Shown: positions 23,516 through 36,239, counted from the first letter of the stretch. The stretch is 64,000 nt of DNA from Archegozetes longisetosus (GCA_018873245.2 JAEMBT020000006.1:14230387-14294386); one strand, 5' to 3'. The notes: a model not told the origin generated them from the letters alone. Numbers and translations are program-made.

Positions 23516-23783
23516 TTTGAACACAATTTAAATCAGATCTCAATCCTTTGTTTACAAATGTTTTCAGACAATCGTTTGTATAACTCATTCAAAACTTAAA
23601 AACTCAAATTTAACTTAATTTATGTCAAATTGAGAATAGAACTAAATGTTAGTGATAGAACTACTAAAATTGATTTAGTCAAATATGAAATGAAAAAGTT
23701 CATATAAAAAAAACTGCTCGAACAAATAATGAAAACCATAAACAAAGTGTTTAAATAATGTTTGTACTTAAAGCTAAGGTTAA

Positions 23784-24053
23784 CAACACATTATTGAAGC
23801 AGACAAAAGTTATTTAACAATTGATGGCAGAGATGGTAATGATTTATACTTTGCACACCCTTCTCTTAGAGTTGCATCTATTAAACAACTGACCGAAAAA
23901 TCAAAAGAGAAATCAAGAAATCGCCAGAAAGTTATTTCCGAAGCCTGTTATCGAGTACCAAATAAAATTAGAATACTGACTGCTATAGACAATGAGCCAC
24001 TATCAACTAAACTAAAATTGATCATCTATTATCACGTTAATTCTTATGCATAA
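23784..24053 (+). CDS. Orphan open exon, unknown protein (fragment)
   Basis: A 90-codon frame with no ATG at its head, just after an in-frame TAA at 23781. It reads protein-like text: EADKSYLTIDGRDGNDLYFA, HPSLRVASIKQLTEKSKEKS, then VPNKIRILTAIDNEPLSTKL, and ends at TAA 24051. Charge balance and codon-like composition differ from the surrounding DNA. It may be a last exon of a gene whose other exons are lost or unrecognised, or a piece of the repeat family next to it. No domain recognised. Confidence 0.3.
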   Translation, partial: QHIIEADKSYLTIDGRDGNDLYFAHPSLRVASIKQLTEKSKEKSRNRQKVISEACYRVPNKIRILTAIDNEPLSTKLKLIIYYHVNSYA

Positions 24054-24865
24054 TGCTTGAAATAAGTGCCTGAAGAAAATATATATTAGAGTGTATATTA
24101 AGGATAGTGATTGTCGACTGTAATATAGCTTAAAGATACTCATAGTTATAATGATTAGCATTTTTATCGTTACTTATAAGTTTGTTTAGAAATTGTTTTA
24201 CAATGTCAAAGTATACTTAATGAACTATTAATTTGTATACAAAATACAAATCTTATAAGTCTTATCTATTGATTCAAGTCATTCATAGTTAAGGTTAAGA
24301 TGTAATAACTTTGAATGAGTCAATACTATGCAGGTTTTAAGGTGCAGTCGATCACTTGACATTAATGCTTTACACATAAGTATACAGTATATCTCTATTT
24401 TTCATGCATTTATTTCAGGCATTGTAAAATATCATTCACGTTTAAAAAGTTGTGAACAATTGGATTTTATGCAAATTTTCTCTCAGCATAATATATCCAA
24501 ACTGCATTTGAGCATCGAAATTAATTTGTACCTTGAATGAACAGTATTTAATTTATTACGGATTGTTTTCCAATAGATTAATAAGATTTCATACTTATGA
24601 CAGGTTTTTAACTATTTAATAATATACTTAAATAGACTTTTTGGAATCTAGCATAATAAACTTAAGTAAATCTTCTGACTTTAGACAAGTTAAGTACGTT
24701 AGAAAAGACAAACTATCTTTATATAGTTTATTTTGTGCAATCAAATTAAGAAACCATAAAACTATTTTAAATCAACTTAAGATTTCCACCCATTATCACA
24801 TGACTCTCAAAAGAATTCACATATAATCGTACAAAAATGGTTTATATTAATTTTTTGTAAATTGC

Positions 24866-26859
24866 TTAAAAGAATATCAAATTGAGCAACTTTGATGACC
24901 AGACTGGCCATGAAAGATAAATCAAACCCATCATAATCTCATAAAGTAAGTAATGGTTGGAAAATGCTGCTTTTTTCGCTTCAATATCTCCAGTTCTTGT
25001 AATTCGTGATTGAATCATTTGAATTGATGGACTTCTTCGTTCATAGGCCCAGCCTAAAGCATAAAATTTGGTTTGTAGGATTACTCTTCATTTTTGAACC
25101 AAATAATAAATGATTATTGATTGAGAGTTTGTTAGACCTTACCAATCCATGCGAAAAAGTCAATAAAGGCAGTCGCGAGGTTGAAGTTATCTTTCCAGCC
25201 GTACTCTGATGCAGAATAATCCCATGGGAATCTATTTAGGCACCAGAATATTAGAACATTAATACAAAAAGTTCATATCAATATATATTATCAGAACATG
25301 AACCATTTGTTCTGATATAAGAACTCAGCCGCAAAATTAACTCACGTGTGATGATAGTTGTGATATCCCTCACCGAGAGACAAGTAAGTCTTCAAATTAG
25401 AATAAATGTATTTAGAAAGTGATCAGTTATTATTAGACCTTGGATTATATGCAAGTTATTAGGGAGACTGAGTGAATAAACTTTCATAATCGCTGAATGC
25501 TACTTATTATGTAATTAGTAAAGCCATGAAAAATATGTACAAATTATGTGTGAAGTATGAGAGCATTTCGCTGCCTTTCTTCAATATTATGGCTATAAAC
25601 GAAAGCTGGCAAAACATATTTTATGAACTAGTCTACTATAATAGTGTCAATCATTGGTTAATTTAGTATTAAAATGTTGATAGGCTGTAAAAGCATTGAC
25701 ATAATTAGGAGAGATTAGGGGGAGACAAACTTTAAATATATAATATATAGATTAATAAATATTTTTCATGGCTCTAATAATTAGGTTTATCAAAGAAAAC
25801 TCCTGGTTACGTAAAATACACTCTTGTGTTAGTTTCTGAAAAATCTAGACTCATGGAGATCATTTGAGGTGTATTTAATATAAATAAGTAGTCTTTACCA
25901 CAATTTTATTTTCTCTCGGATTAATATATTTGTCATAAGGCTTATGACCTCTCATGTGGGCCAACGAGTTAACTAACCACGTATTTTGGAGTGATAAAAC
26001 ATAACGATAAAAATTTAATAGCAATGAATTCAGTAGACTTTCTCCAAAATAGTAAACTGGTATTGATATCGGTATCAATAGCCAAAATATTGCTACCAAT
26101 GGATAATAATATCTTTTCTGAAACCGAACGATCGGATCTGACCTAAGTTTGAAATGTTTTTACTCATATTTTCCGAAATTCAAAATTTATCACTTTTCCT
26201 ACCATATGTCTGACATATCAACAGATTTGCCTTTAGTGATAACGTCGGGATGTTTTTTGCACAAAAGCCAACCCATATGTGAAAAGAAGAATCCGCGGTT
26301 TGCGTTATGCGGATCTGCGTCTGTTTCTGAAAATCTATGATGCACTCTATGGTCTCGACACCAGTCATAGATTGAATTCTGCAGAGCAATGGTCTGCATG
26401 GTTGCCAATAAGACTCTTAACGGCCATTTCGCTTTATAAGAACGATGAGACCACAATCTGTGAGCGCCAGCAAGTATACCAAACGAACTCAAAACAGCCA
26501 CAACCCAGAAATATACATTTGATGAAAATTTGGCTGATCCTGAAGGTTATCAGTTTGATTCTTATTAATGATATATTGGATCTTTTTTGTTAAATCAAAG
26601 TTTAAATAGCTTTTAATAAGGAATAATAAGGTAAAATGTTCGCAAATTTGAGTGATTCGTGGTTTTAAGCAATCAAACTTTATTTCGCTTGTTATAAGAT
26701 ATAAAACTAGAGTCAATTACCAGTTACAAGTCGATAATATCCAGAAAATGCTGCCAAATGCAGAGAAAGCATTATGATCACATTCTTCCAGACAATTTCT
26801 ACTTTATAGTTATTATTAGGTGAAACGTTCATAACTTTTGGCTTTAACTTTGAACACAT
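24866..26859 (-). CDS. SCD: Acyl-CoA delta-9 desaturase, six exons
   Basis: ER membrane di-iron enzyme that puts the first cis double bond into saturated acyl-CoA, using cytochrome b5. Exons on minus: 26859-26721, 26539-26203, 26142-25899, 25389-25346, 25231-25143, 25053-24866. Phases agree throughout and the sum of 1,041 bp gives 346 residues. All three histidine boxes are present: HRLWSH (73-78), HRVHH (110-114) and HNYHH (250-254), with the family text SYKAKWPLR, DADPHNANRGFFFSH and FPWDYSASEYGW. The membrane pairs flank the boxes as usual. The N-terminus is short for an insect or vertebrate desaturase; the frame is open upstream to an AG near 26908, so a further 5' exon is possible. Delta-9 position is inferred from family resemblance. 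Confidence 0.95.
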
Positions 26860-26869
26860 ATTTTCGGGA

Positions 26870-29275
26870 CAATTCAAACAGATTACATTTTGATTTGCAT
26901 AGATGCTAAAAAACTTTTAATTAGATAAACAAAGTTTTTATTTGACACCACTTGCTAATACTTCACTTCAATATCGAATCCAATTGATTGGAAACCTTTT
27001 TTTTAAGCTTTCGTTTGCATTATCATATCAATAACAGACAAATTTTGATCAAAAATAAAGTTCATTTCAATTATATTTGATTAGTTTTGCTTTAATCAAT
27101 TGAATTCGAGTGAATGCATAAAGAAAAGTATCAAAAGTGGTTTACTTTTACATCTCATTATCTAATTAACAAATCGACGACATGAAAAAGCAGGCCTTTC
27201 ATAAAGCTGAACTTAACTAAATTCCTATATATTAAGTATTAATCAAACCTCATATGACAATTAGATTCCTGATGTTGCAATAGTGTAGTTTTCCATTCGT
27301 TTGTATCCCTCTTTGTCTTTAAATACTGGAAGAATTTCCTCTTGAGGAGACCGAAAGTGTTACCGTTTGACCTCAATTTCTAACGCCAAAAATTATACTC
27401 TTAAGGCTATTTTCAATTTTTAATCAAATTTTACTATAAATTTCAATAGAAATACTTATTCGGCATAACCTCAACTCATAATTCATTATATTTCTTAACT
27501 GATAGCTTTTTAGTTCACTTATGATTAACGCTAATAACAGATGTCATTTAGATTCATAGATTATTTTGAACATGTAGAATCACTGATTTGCTCGACTAGT
27601 ATTTAATATGCATGAAGCCATTTAGAATGATATAATTGAGATTTTGGTCCCATTTATATAGTTTCTGAATCTTAGGTTTGTGAGTCACTGAGTAAATACA
27701 GTCTAGAAGCCATGAAAACTGAATAAATTTCAATAATCTTAGAAAAGTGTTCGATAACAAGTTTATAGTGATATCTAGTTGTACACAACTGACTTTCATA
27801 ATTAGGGTGATCATGTCACTAAAAATAATATAAAATTGAATGCTTTATAAATTGAGAATATTCTATGACAAATATTAAACAATAAAATTTGCAATAATTT
27901 AATAGGTCAGTCAAAATAGTCTTAGTTCTATGCCTAAATAAAGCTTGATTAAAAAATTAAGGGTTTCTAAGACAACAATTTAAGCGAGTGCTTCTATTAA
28001 TATAGTTGAATGCGATTTTTGGAGCCCGACAATAGTATTTTTGGTTGACAAAAAACGTGTTTTGGTTCATTATTTGAGAGTTTTCTGGAAACAAGACGAG
28101 TAGATAATCGAAGTTTAGATATTGTCTTACTTAGGCTAAGGTTCATGAAAAGTTAGCTTAACCAAAACGTGCAATCTTATTAAATCATTGATTTGAGTTA
28201 ACCAAATAAAAAGAAATGTTTTGACACAGATTAGTTATTTACTCCATTTATGCGAACATTGAATTAAAAATTTGTTATGACTGAAATTATTTTGGTGTTT
28301 TTCTCAGAAATAGCGTATTTGAGTAAATAGTTTCCTTTTAGAACGAAAATTGCGGTCACACAATTCTAATGTTAGGAAAGTGTCTATACTTTCAAACAGA
28401 ACAAATAAATGCCACGATTTTGTCAATATTTTCCTTTATTTGTTTTAATGACTACATAATATGTTGTTTTGCAGTTAATACCATTATTAAGTTGAGCGTC
28501 AAATAAACGTTTCTCTCAAGGACTCACTTAGGACTTCTTTGTAATGTATCTAAACTTATACTTATGCTTTGTTTTAATTTTGAATAGAAGATACATCTCA
28601 ATAGAGTTCGCGGAAAGGGATCAAAAACGCAATTTAGAAATAACTAATTTGTCACGCATAATACACAGAAATGGAAACTCCATCAACAAGTATTATTCCA
28701 AATAATTATATGACTAAACTTGAGGATAAACTTTTAAACAAAAGTGCCAGCATAATTTGTTCTGCTCATTTGAGAAACTGATAACAAATTGAACGCTAGT
28801 GCAGTCAACACAATAAACCTCATAACAATTTAAATTTAAGACTATACATTTCTGACCATGTAATAAAAGCATAGAATTGAAACTTAATTTGCTTCGTGCA
28901 ATTAACTGATCATCACGTCTCAGTCAATAAACAAGTCTATTATATAGTTTGTGAGGTGAACAACAACTAAATTTATTAAAATAAAACTTATATACTTGAT
29001 GCAGTAGATTTCCTCTTACGAACAACTACAAATCAATTTACAAGCACTCTATATTGAGTGAAACTTACTCATTCATAAGGTATTAGGTATTTACGTCACT
29101 TTTCTACATAAACAAACTTTAATAATATGTTATTTGATTCGCTTAGTAAAAATGACAGATTTCGCAAACTTATAATTCAAATCTATTAATAAAACTAAAT
29201 GTAGTACAATCCAACTGAACATTTGATTTGCTGTCTATTGAAAGCTTTTCTAAAAATCAAAACGCATAAAACAGT
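26870..29275. other. Spacer between desaturase and first ELOVL
   Basis: AT-rich, no supported coding or RNA feature. The two flanking genes are both on the minus strand, so this spacer holds the 3' end of the ELOVL transcript and the promoter side of the desaturase. Confidence 0.4.
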
Positions 29276-29438
29276 AGTTTATTTTCGAATGATACACATA
29301 CATTTCCATTATAGCAAACGCATGCTTCATCACAATCAAAGTCTTTAATAATTATCACTAAGAAGGATCAGTTTAAAACAACATTTTCAACATTCATTTT
29401 ATCTAGTTCCTCAATCGGTTACCTTTTAAAGCTATTAA

Positions 29439-30391
29439 CTAATTCATTCTCTTATGATTATAAGACTGTTTATAGAAATCATAGAACATGTAGAAAAATA
29501 AAGGATTCTGTCCAACAACAAAATAAAACCAATCCATTGGATAATCAGTTTGCTTACAAAATAAAACAATACCATAAGCGCCACAAATTATGAATTGTAA
29601 AATTTGAAGTTGTGTTATGTGTCTTTTCCACCACAAATACTTCTGGACAGAAGGTCCGAAAGCAGACAAAGCATAGTATCCATACATCATTACATGAATG
29701 GCTGTATTCAGTACTACAAACATACGGATAATTGGTATCATAGCGTTATATTTAAATGATACCCAACAAAGTATGGGAACTACTGTGTGATGATATAAGT
29801 GTAGTGATGTTATTTGGGATTCTTTTTTTCTCAAAACAAAGAATACTGTATCCAACAAGTCGATAAATCTGGATACCATAAAAAGCCAACCTTTGAATGT
29901 GAAAAACGAAAAGTTACGGCAATAATTATTTTGGAAACTTGGAAAAAATGAATTGAATCGTCCATCTTAAAACTTGCCTAAGTATAGATACCATAAAATT
30001 TGTGGTGATCTGTCGTCACGTGATGGGTACTGAAAATCAAGAAAAATTGTTCCCTTATCAACAGCTATTAGAGCCCAATAAAATCCATAAGCATTCGCAC
30101 AAACCATAAATAAATTGTATAATAACATAATTTTTTTCAATTGAAATGGTTTTCTGTAAGAGAAACGGTTTTACTCATAAAGTTATCTCTGCTCCTGAAA
30201 AGCTTTAATAATTATTACCTATATTTCATATATCGAGGTAAATAAATTCTGGTAACAAACAAATAAGTTGTCATAATCGCTAATATCTTCCAAATACCAC
30301 CATTTATGAGTTTCCAATGATTAACACGTGGGTCTCCGATATCGTCCCAATACTTGTCCATATAATACCATATTTTGTGGAAAAATGCCAT
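29439..30391 (-). CDS. Very-long-chain fatty acid elongase (ELOVL), three exons
   Basis: 3-ketoacyl-CoA synthase that condenses malonyl-CoA with an acyl-CoA in the ER membrane, the first step of chain elongation. Exons on minus: 30391-30219, 30153-29978, 29890-29439, total 801 bp and 266 residues. The ATG at 30391 follows an in-frame TGA. The signature HLYHH lies at 147-151, after FIDLLDTVFFVLRKK; other ELOVL marks are MMYGYYALSAFG, YLWWKRHITQLQ and FYDFYKQSY. Several membrane helices are evident. The tail NHKRMN is basic. Intron 2 has a GC donor (TTAG then GCAAGT), needed to keep WYLYLGW in frame. AATAAA on this strand at 29283-29278 could end the transcript. Confidence 0.93.
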
Positions 30392-31109
30392 TCTTATCAA
30401 TGTTCAACTTTCAAAATGAATAAACAAATGCAATCAAAATGTAAAAAGTGACTAAAAAATCTTACCATATACTAGTCGACCACAAAAACGAAAAGTAATG
30501 ATTAAATAGACCCTAAAATAGTAACAGTGAAGAACTTTGGAATTATTTGAACTATGGTTTTCACAAATGTTTCCTTGTACTTAAAGTGTTCATTAACTCT
30601 AGTATCAAATAAACAGATGTGCAAAAGAGTAATTTGATAGCTCATAAAACATGAGAAAATCAGTTTAAAATGAAAAATTTTTCCATTTATTGACAAAGAA
30701 TTGTATTGTCGTAGACTAGATAAAGAAAGTGAATAGTTTTTCATTAACAGAATAAGAGCAAAAGACTTCTCACCCTTGAAGGCCACATTCAATTGTGTTA
30801 CAATAAAAAATTTCTAAATTGTTTACGATCGTGTTGGGGTAAAATAAACTTCTTATAAATAACTTTCAAATAACTACTGTATTGTAGTATAGAATTTACA
30901 TAAATGATATACTATTAAACGAAAATTACTCCAAATAACAATTGTAATCTTCCACAGAGTGTTGACTGTGACGTAGGACAATGAATTAAATTTTAAGCAT
31001 AAAAGTGATGTCTGCATTTGATACTCATCATATTTTCGTTTTCTGTTCTGCTGTGTGTTTAAAGGTTTTTTTTCAGAAAAAATATTTCTTAGAGATAGGA
31101 ATCAACGAG

Positions 31110-33712
31110 ATGGAGAAGAACTATAGTAACACTTTTGATGCTTTGTTTGATACAGGAGGACAAAAACTGACTTTCAAATATGTCGTACACCAGTATTGGG
31201 AAAATGAAGGAGATCCTAGGACTAAACATTTTCCACTTTTCGGTGACGGGCCCACAAAAATGTTAGCTGTTATGGCATCTTATCTTATATTCGTTTTAGT
31301 GATCGGTATGAAATTGTGTCAAATCTTTATATTTTGCAATTTTTGTGTTTTTACCGGATAAGACAATAGATAGAAGTTATTTGAACTCATGAAAGTCTAA
31401 TTAGTTTATAATATGCCTATACTAGTAGCTAATGATCAATTTTGTTGACATAATTCGATTAAAAACCTTAAGCTTCTAAAAAGTTAGAACTTGAATGACT
31501 TAAAAGCTTCTACAGTGATGTTTTTGTATGTTTCTCCTTAGAGTAGTATTAGGATTAATGTGAATGATCCGTAGTCTCAATCTAAATCATGATTCAATTT
31601 AGTGTACTTTTTGAGCATGATTTCGAAATGTGATGTCGAATTATTAAAACAAGCGCTGCCAATAATCAAAAGTATTTTGCCTTATCTATAAGACTTTCTA
31701 GGCATACTAATTGCTAAAGATTAACCGATAAATAAGGTCTACTCTTCCTTTATAGCTTTCGCTTTTGCTCGAACAGTTTCAATCGAAAAAATACTAATCA
31801 GATTGAAACAATTTCTGTAATTTAATACAGTTTTTCATATTAATCAAGATTCAGGACAAATATTTCGAAGAGGAAGTTTGATTGAAGTTTTGTAAGCTCT
31901 ACTGCTAAACTCAATTATATGTTTGCTTTAAAGTTAGTTCAACTTCAACTTTAATTTTTTGTTCAAGTATAAGCATAAGAATACTTAATGACAGTTAAAA
32001 AATCTTTCAGTCTTTAGTCATTAAAGTTATAGTTGAATGATAGCAAAAATAAATTATGAAAGTTCATTAAAAATAAAGTTAGATTAGGGAAACTCGTAAT
32101 AAGTGAAATATTTAAACAATACACTTTTCTTATAACTAGTCAAATGAACAAATCCTAACAGTTTTACAATTACAAAAAGTCAGTTTTGAAAGAATTCAAC
32201 AGCTCTTAATAACTATAATTTTTTGACTAAATTTTCATAATTAATTCAAATTTACAATTAAAATAAATTAAATAAGCAATAAATAACAAAAAACTCTTAC
32301 CCTTAATCAAAATGGAAAGTTAGCTGCTATTTTAAGGAATATTGGGTATTGAGCTCTATTAGCAAGTAGTTGACAAGATTTTTTGCAGATATGCAAAAAG
32401 AAATGGTTGTTTTGCTTAGAGTCCGAAACAATATTTGATTAGAAAGCATGAAACGGCTGCTAATTCTATGCAAGTATTTCCTTTTCAAACTAATCAAACT
32501 TTCATAACTAACATTTTGATGAATAGGTCTATTGACATAACCTGATTCACACTAACAAATAATATTTGTATAATAAGCCTAATTTGTGGGCTAGTCATGA
32601 CCTGTCGAAATTGTTTTCACACTTGAAGTTCACACTTAGAACTATTCTATAAACTCTATTCAAAAGTTTAAGTATTTCTGCAGTAAATAAAAATTGAAAT
32701 GATAGTTTTTGATCTGAAAATCAGTAATAATCGTTAATTTTGCGTTTATTGCAAAACCGATAACTCTCTAAAATGGCACTCAAAGACCTTTGAATTGAAA
32801 TTTGAAGCAAATGAGAGCCGCAAACTATCAATATATTATAATAGAAAAGAAGTTATGCATAAATATTACTGTTTTCCTAATCTAGTTACAAGTTCCAAAC
32901 CATAAAGTTAGTTGATATTTATTCAGAAAAAATAATTGATTCACTTAATATTCAATACAATAAATACATTTACAATAATTGACAACAGGCCCAAAATTTA
33001 TGAAAAATCGCTCACCACTCGTACTGCGTCGACCAATGCTTATATACAATACATTAATGGTTATGGTCAATTTTATTGCATTTTACGAGACGGTCATCCA
33101 TATCAACTATGGCCGAACATTTCTGAACTACGAATTCCCGCGAAAAACAGATTTTTCTCCTAAGACGTTACGTGTGATAGGATTGGGGTACCTTTATTAT
33201 TTGAGCAAATTTTTAGACTTATTCGATACTATAGTATTTGTATTGCGGAAGAAGACCAACCAAATTACTTTTCTTCATTTGTACCATCACACGGCTGTTC
33301 CAATACTTGGATGGCTAAGTATATCAATTATTTTTGAAATCAAATTGACAAAATACGAAAATATTCATAAATAATTTGTTGACTAGCTATGAAATTGGCG
33401 CCAACGGCTCCGCCAGTGTTTATGTTTGTACTACTGAACTCGTTTGTCCACGTCGTTATGTATTCTTACTATGCGTTGGCGGCATTTGGACCCGAAATAC
33501 ACAAATATTTATGGTGGAAAAAATATATAACACAATTACAGCTAACACAGTTTGTCATTTTTCTTTCTTATGGACTTCTTATGGCTGTTAAACAACGTGG
33601 TTATCCAGTTATTTGGTTTTGGATAGGGTTCTCGCAAAATCCTCTCTTTCTTTATCTATTTCTCAACTTCTATTTGAATACTTACAAGAAGAAAACTAAA
33701 AAAGTTGATTAG
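31110..33712 (+). CDS. Very-long-chain fatty acid elongase (ELOVL), three exons
   Basis: Second ELOVL, facing away from the one at 29.4-30.4 kb. Exons: 31110-31305, 32989-33318, 33387-33712, total 852 bp and 283 residues, phases consistent. The ATG at 31110 (MEKNYSNTFDALFD) lies just after an AG at 31074-31077, so a 5' UTR intron is likely; upstream in-frame ATGs give no family-like sequence. HLYHH lies at 162-166 after FLDLFDTIVFVLRKK; then MKLAPTAPPVF, MYSYYALAAFG and YLWWKKYITQLQ. Intron 1 is 1.68 kb, long for this locus; intron 2 is 68 bp with a weak donor (CTAA then GTATAT). The C-terminal KKTKKVD could act as an ER-retrieval signal. Confidence 0.93.
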
Positions 33713-33719
33713 AAAAAGT

Positions 33720-35068
33720 TACGATTCACTCAAGTCTAATTAAATAATATGAAAAAGTAGTGCATTAATTAGAAGTTATGAGTGGACAATATTTATGAAA
33801 TATATGCAAAAATTTGATACATGTATAGCTTATAAATTTACATAAGCTTTCAAAATTTAAATTAAGCCAAAGTAAAAATTAAAATTGGTTTTATCTAATG
33901 CCCAGTGTAAATATTTCACAAGCGTTTATTATAAGCTATTTTTATCTTAGATTTCGCAGTAAAACCAATACTGATGAAGAGTCTGGTTTTTCATATACAT
34001 AATTTATTTTTGTAAATTTGTTCGCTCATTACGTACAATTACGTGAATTCCAGTTCATCTGATTGACGTCAGAGCAAGCTTTAAATCCATGTACGCAATG
34101 ATACAACTTTTGCGTTCGTTCTTCAGAATAGAGTTGATTACAAATTCCAATCACATAACGATCTGCAACTGCAAACACTTATGCATTCAATGTATTAACG
34201 CATAATACGACTTATTTTGTGTAAAGTTTTAAACCTTAAACAAACTACTTTACAATCTGTTGATTGTTTTACAAAGGAATTGAATGTGAGCAAACTTGAA
34301 AATCTAACCTGAAGTAGGCAAATACTAGAACTTGAATGACATTTCTGTCTCATCTTGTATTAACATATCGAAATATATTCAATGACTTTATGCTAAGGGT
34401 TTTAACTATTAACTATATGTCATGTAATATGTTCATGTTATAACTAGGAAGTGACCATCATGCTAATCATTTGAATTGATGTTTAAAAATCCTAAAATGA
34501 TCTAATTTGACTTAATTTTTCATAGAAATATTAGACTTTCTTTATCAGGTTCAAGTTCAATATCAATAATCTTTTCTCAAAATTCCCAATAAGTTTAAAT
34601 TTTCCAGTAAGCTATGGAGTTCACTTCTAAAAAATTATATACGAAGTCGGGTTGACTGATCGAAGATAAGGTTCTCAGAATGGACGTATTTTTATCAATT
34701 TATTTGTAAACCTGAAAAAGCCATCCGATTGGAAATAACGTGATAATTATATTCCAAACATACTACTGACAGAGAAAGTAAAATACATAAAATTCAATGC
34801 AATCAAGGTCAAAGAGGAGGATCTGTGTCTTCGGGCTATTCTAAAGAAAATCAAAGTACCACAGACTAAGTAGTGAGACTTATACTGGTTGGGAAAATAC
34901 AGTATTAGATTCAAAATAGTATATAAACTGATTTGGTTTGAGAACACACAACACTTTCATCTCATGCATCGAGATATAAGATTCTCTTAAAAAAGAATTG
35001 TGTTTATATTTATTATAAGCTTTAAAAGTTTGAAAAATTTTAAGTTTAAAAATAAGTTAATTGTGAAA
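33720..35068. other. Spacer between two ELOVL genes
   Basis: AT-rich; no gene or repeat supported. It should hold the promoter of the downstream intronless ELOVL. A frame at 34747-34947 on minus has no coding signs. Confidence 0.4.
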
Positions 35069-35992
35069 ATGTCTTCAAGTCATCATTTGACATCTCCGTT
35101 GGCATCGAAGCTTGACATTGGACCTTTTGATCAAACTGGAAGCGAATCATTCAATACAAGTTTGACCACTCGAATGGGTTCATCAGATATGAATACCTGG
35201 TCTTATCTGTTATACGGGTATTGGAATGATGAAGGAAGTGTTCTTATCAAAGATTATCCATTGCTAGAAAGCGGTCCGATACCAATAGTCATAATAATGA
35301 GCACTTACTTCATATTTGTAACTGTGGTTGGACCTTGGATTATGTCTAAGAGACAAGCTTTTGAACTTCGGGGACCAATGCTCGCTTACAATTCCCTTAT
35401 GGTTGTATTCAATGTCTACTTCTTCTTCAAATTCGTCTCATTTTGTGATTTTGGTCGAGAATTCATGAAATTTGAGTTTCCATCAAAGTTTGATCAATCA
35501 TCAAGATCAAAAGTAATCGCTGATGTCATGTATTATTACTTCTTAACAAAGTTTGTCGACTTATTGGACACGATATTTTTCGTACTCAGAAAGAAAAACA
35601 GACAAATATCAGGTCTTCATCTCTATCATCACACTTCGGTTCCCCTCTTAGGATACTCAGCCATGAAATTAGCGCCAACTCTTCCTGGATTCCAACTGTT
35701 CGGAATGCTAAACTCTTTGGTCCACACAATTATGTACTCATATTATGCTTTGTCAGCCTTAGGAGCTAGTATTCAGCCCTACTTATGGTGGAAAAAATAT
35801 ATCACTCAAATACAATTGGCTCAATTTGTGATTCTTATAATCTATGCGGTAGTTTTGACATTCTTTCAAACTGGATATCCACAAATATGGCTCATGCTTG
35901 CACTACCGCAACCCGCATTCTTCTTCTACATGTTCTTCGATTTCTATCTGAAGTCTTATAGGAGAAAGGCAGCTCTTAGCAAAGCTCAATAA
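35069..35992 (+). CDS. Very-long-chain fatty acid elongase (ELOVL), intronless
   Basis: Third ELOVL in the cluster, a single 307-codon exon. The start is ATG 35069 (MSSSHHLTSP); the frame is open further upstream only through a non-ATG codon. It has the same architecture as its neighbours: GYWNDEGSVLIKDYPLL, then RGPMLAYNSLMVVFN, FVDLLDTIFFVLRKK, HLYHH at 184-188, MKLAPTLPGF, MYSYYALSALG and YLWWKKYITQIQLAQF. The N-terminus is about 20 residues longer than the others, rich in Ser and Thr. Both neighbouring paralogues have introns at two positions that are absent here, so it may be a retrocopy that stayed functional, or a gene that lost introns. The frame is clean, suggesting active use. Confidence 0.94.
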   Translation: MSSSHHLTSPLASKLDIGPFDQTGSESFNTSLTTRMGSSDMNTWSYLLYGYWNDEGSVLIKDYPLLESGPIPIVIIMSTYFIFVTVVGPWIMSKRQAFELRGPMLAYNSLMVVFNVYFFFKFVSFCDFGREFMKFEFPSKFDQSSRSKVIADVMYYYFLTKFVDLLDTIFFVLRKKNRQISGLHLYHHTSVPLLGYSAMKLAPTLPGFQLFGMLNSLVHTIMYSYYALSALGASIQPYLWWKKYITQIQLAQFVILIIYAVVLTFFQTGYPQIWLMLALPQPAFFFYMFFDFYLKSYRRKAALSKAQ

Positions 35993-36189
35993 CTTCTCAA
36001 ATGGTTGTTTGAGAAAAATATTGTGATCTATTTTATTGCTCATCATTTAACTTGTGTTAATTTAGATAAGTTAAATCTTATTTAAATCTAACTTATTATA
36101 ACTTATTTACTCTCGTTTATGACATCTTAAATTTTATTTTGTCATAAGTATTTATTTATAATAATAACTTATTTGTCAATTCAATACTC

Positions 36190-36195
36190 AATAAA
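36190..36195 (+). promoter_or_regulatory. Poly(A) signal of the intronless ELOVL
   Basis: AATAAA about 200 bp after the stop codon, with another AATAAA a few bases on. The first strong candidate on this strand downstream of the gene. Confidence 0.5.
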
Positions 36196-36239
36196 TTATT
36201 AAATAAAAATAAACTTTATTCGAAAATATTTAATTCAGT

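Larger units (their letters stand above)
22714..23594. repeat. Large inverted repeat with about 350-bp near-identical arms
   Basis: Left arm 22714-23066 and right arm 23244-23594 are almost exact inverted copies; differences include one G in a G-run and a few substitutions. The 180-bp spacer is itself similar, in inverse, to sequence just outside the left arm (about 22490-22690); both contain the block CTCCAAGTCTAACTAGGAC. The underlying unit is therefore longer than the arms and has been copied in both orientations. High identity points to a recent event or ongoing gene conversion. Each arm contains the small two-exon ORF described next. Confidence 0.9.

Noticed and set aside
30502-30792. 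96-codon ORF on minus near ELOVL
   Set aside because: No domain, no splice context, AT-rich composition.
35000-35068. Upstream extension of the intronless ELOVL
   Set aside because: It begins with GTG and has low-complexity K/F-rich text; the ATG at 35069 is the natural start.
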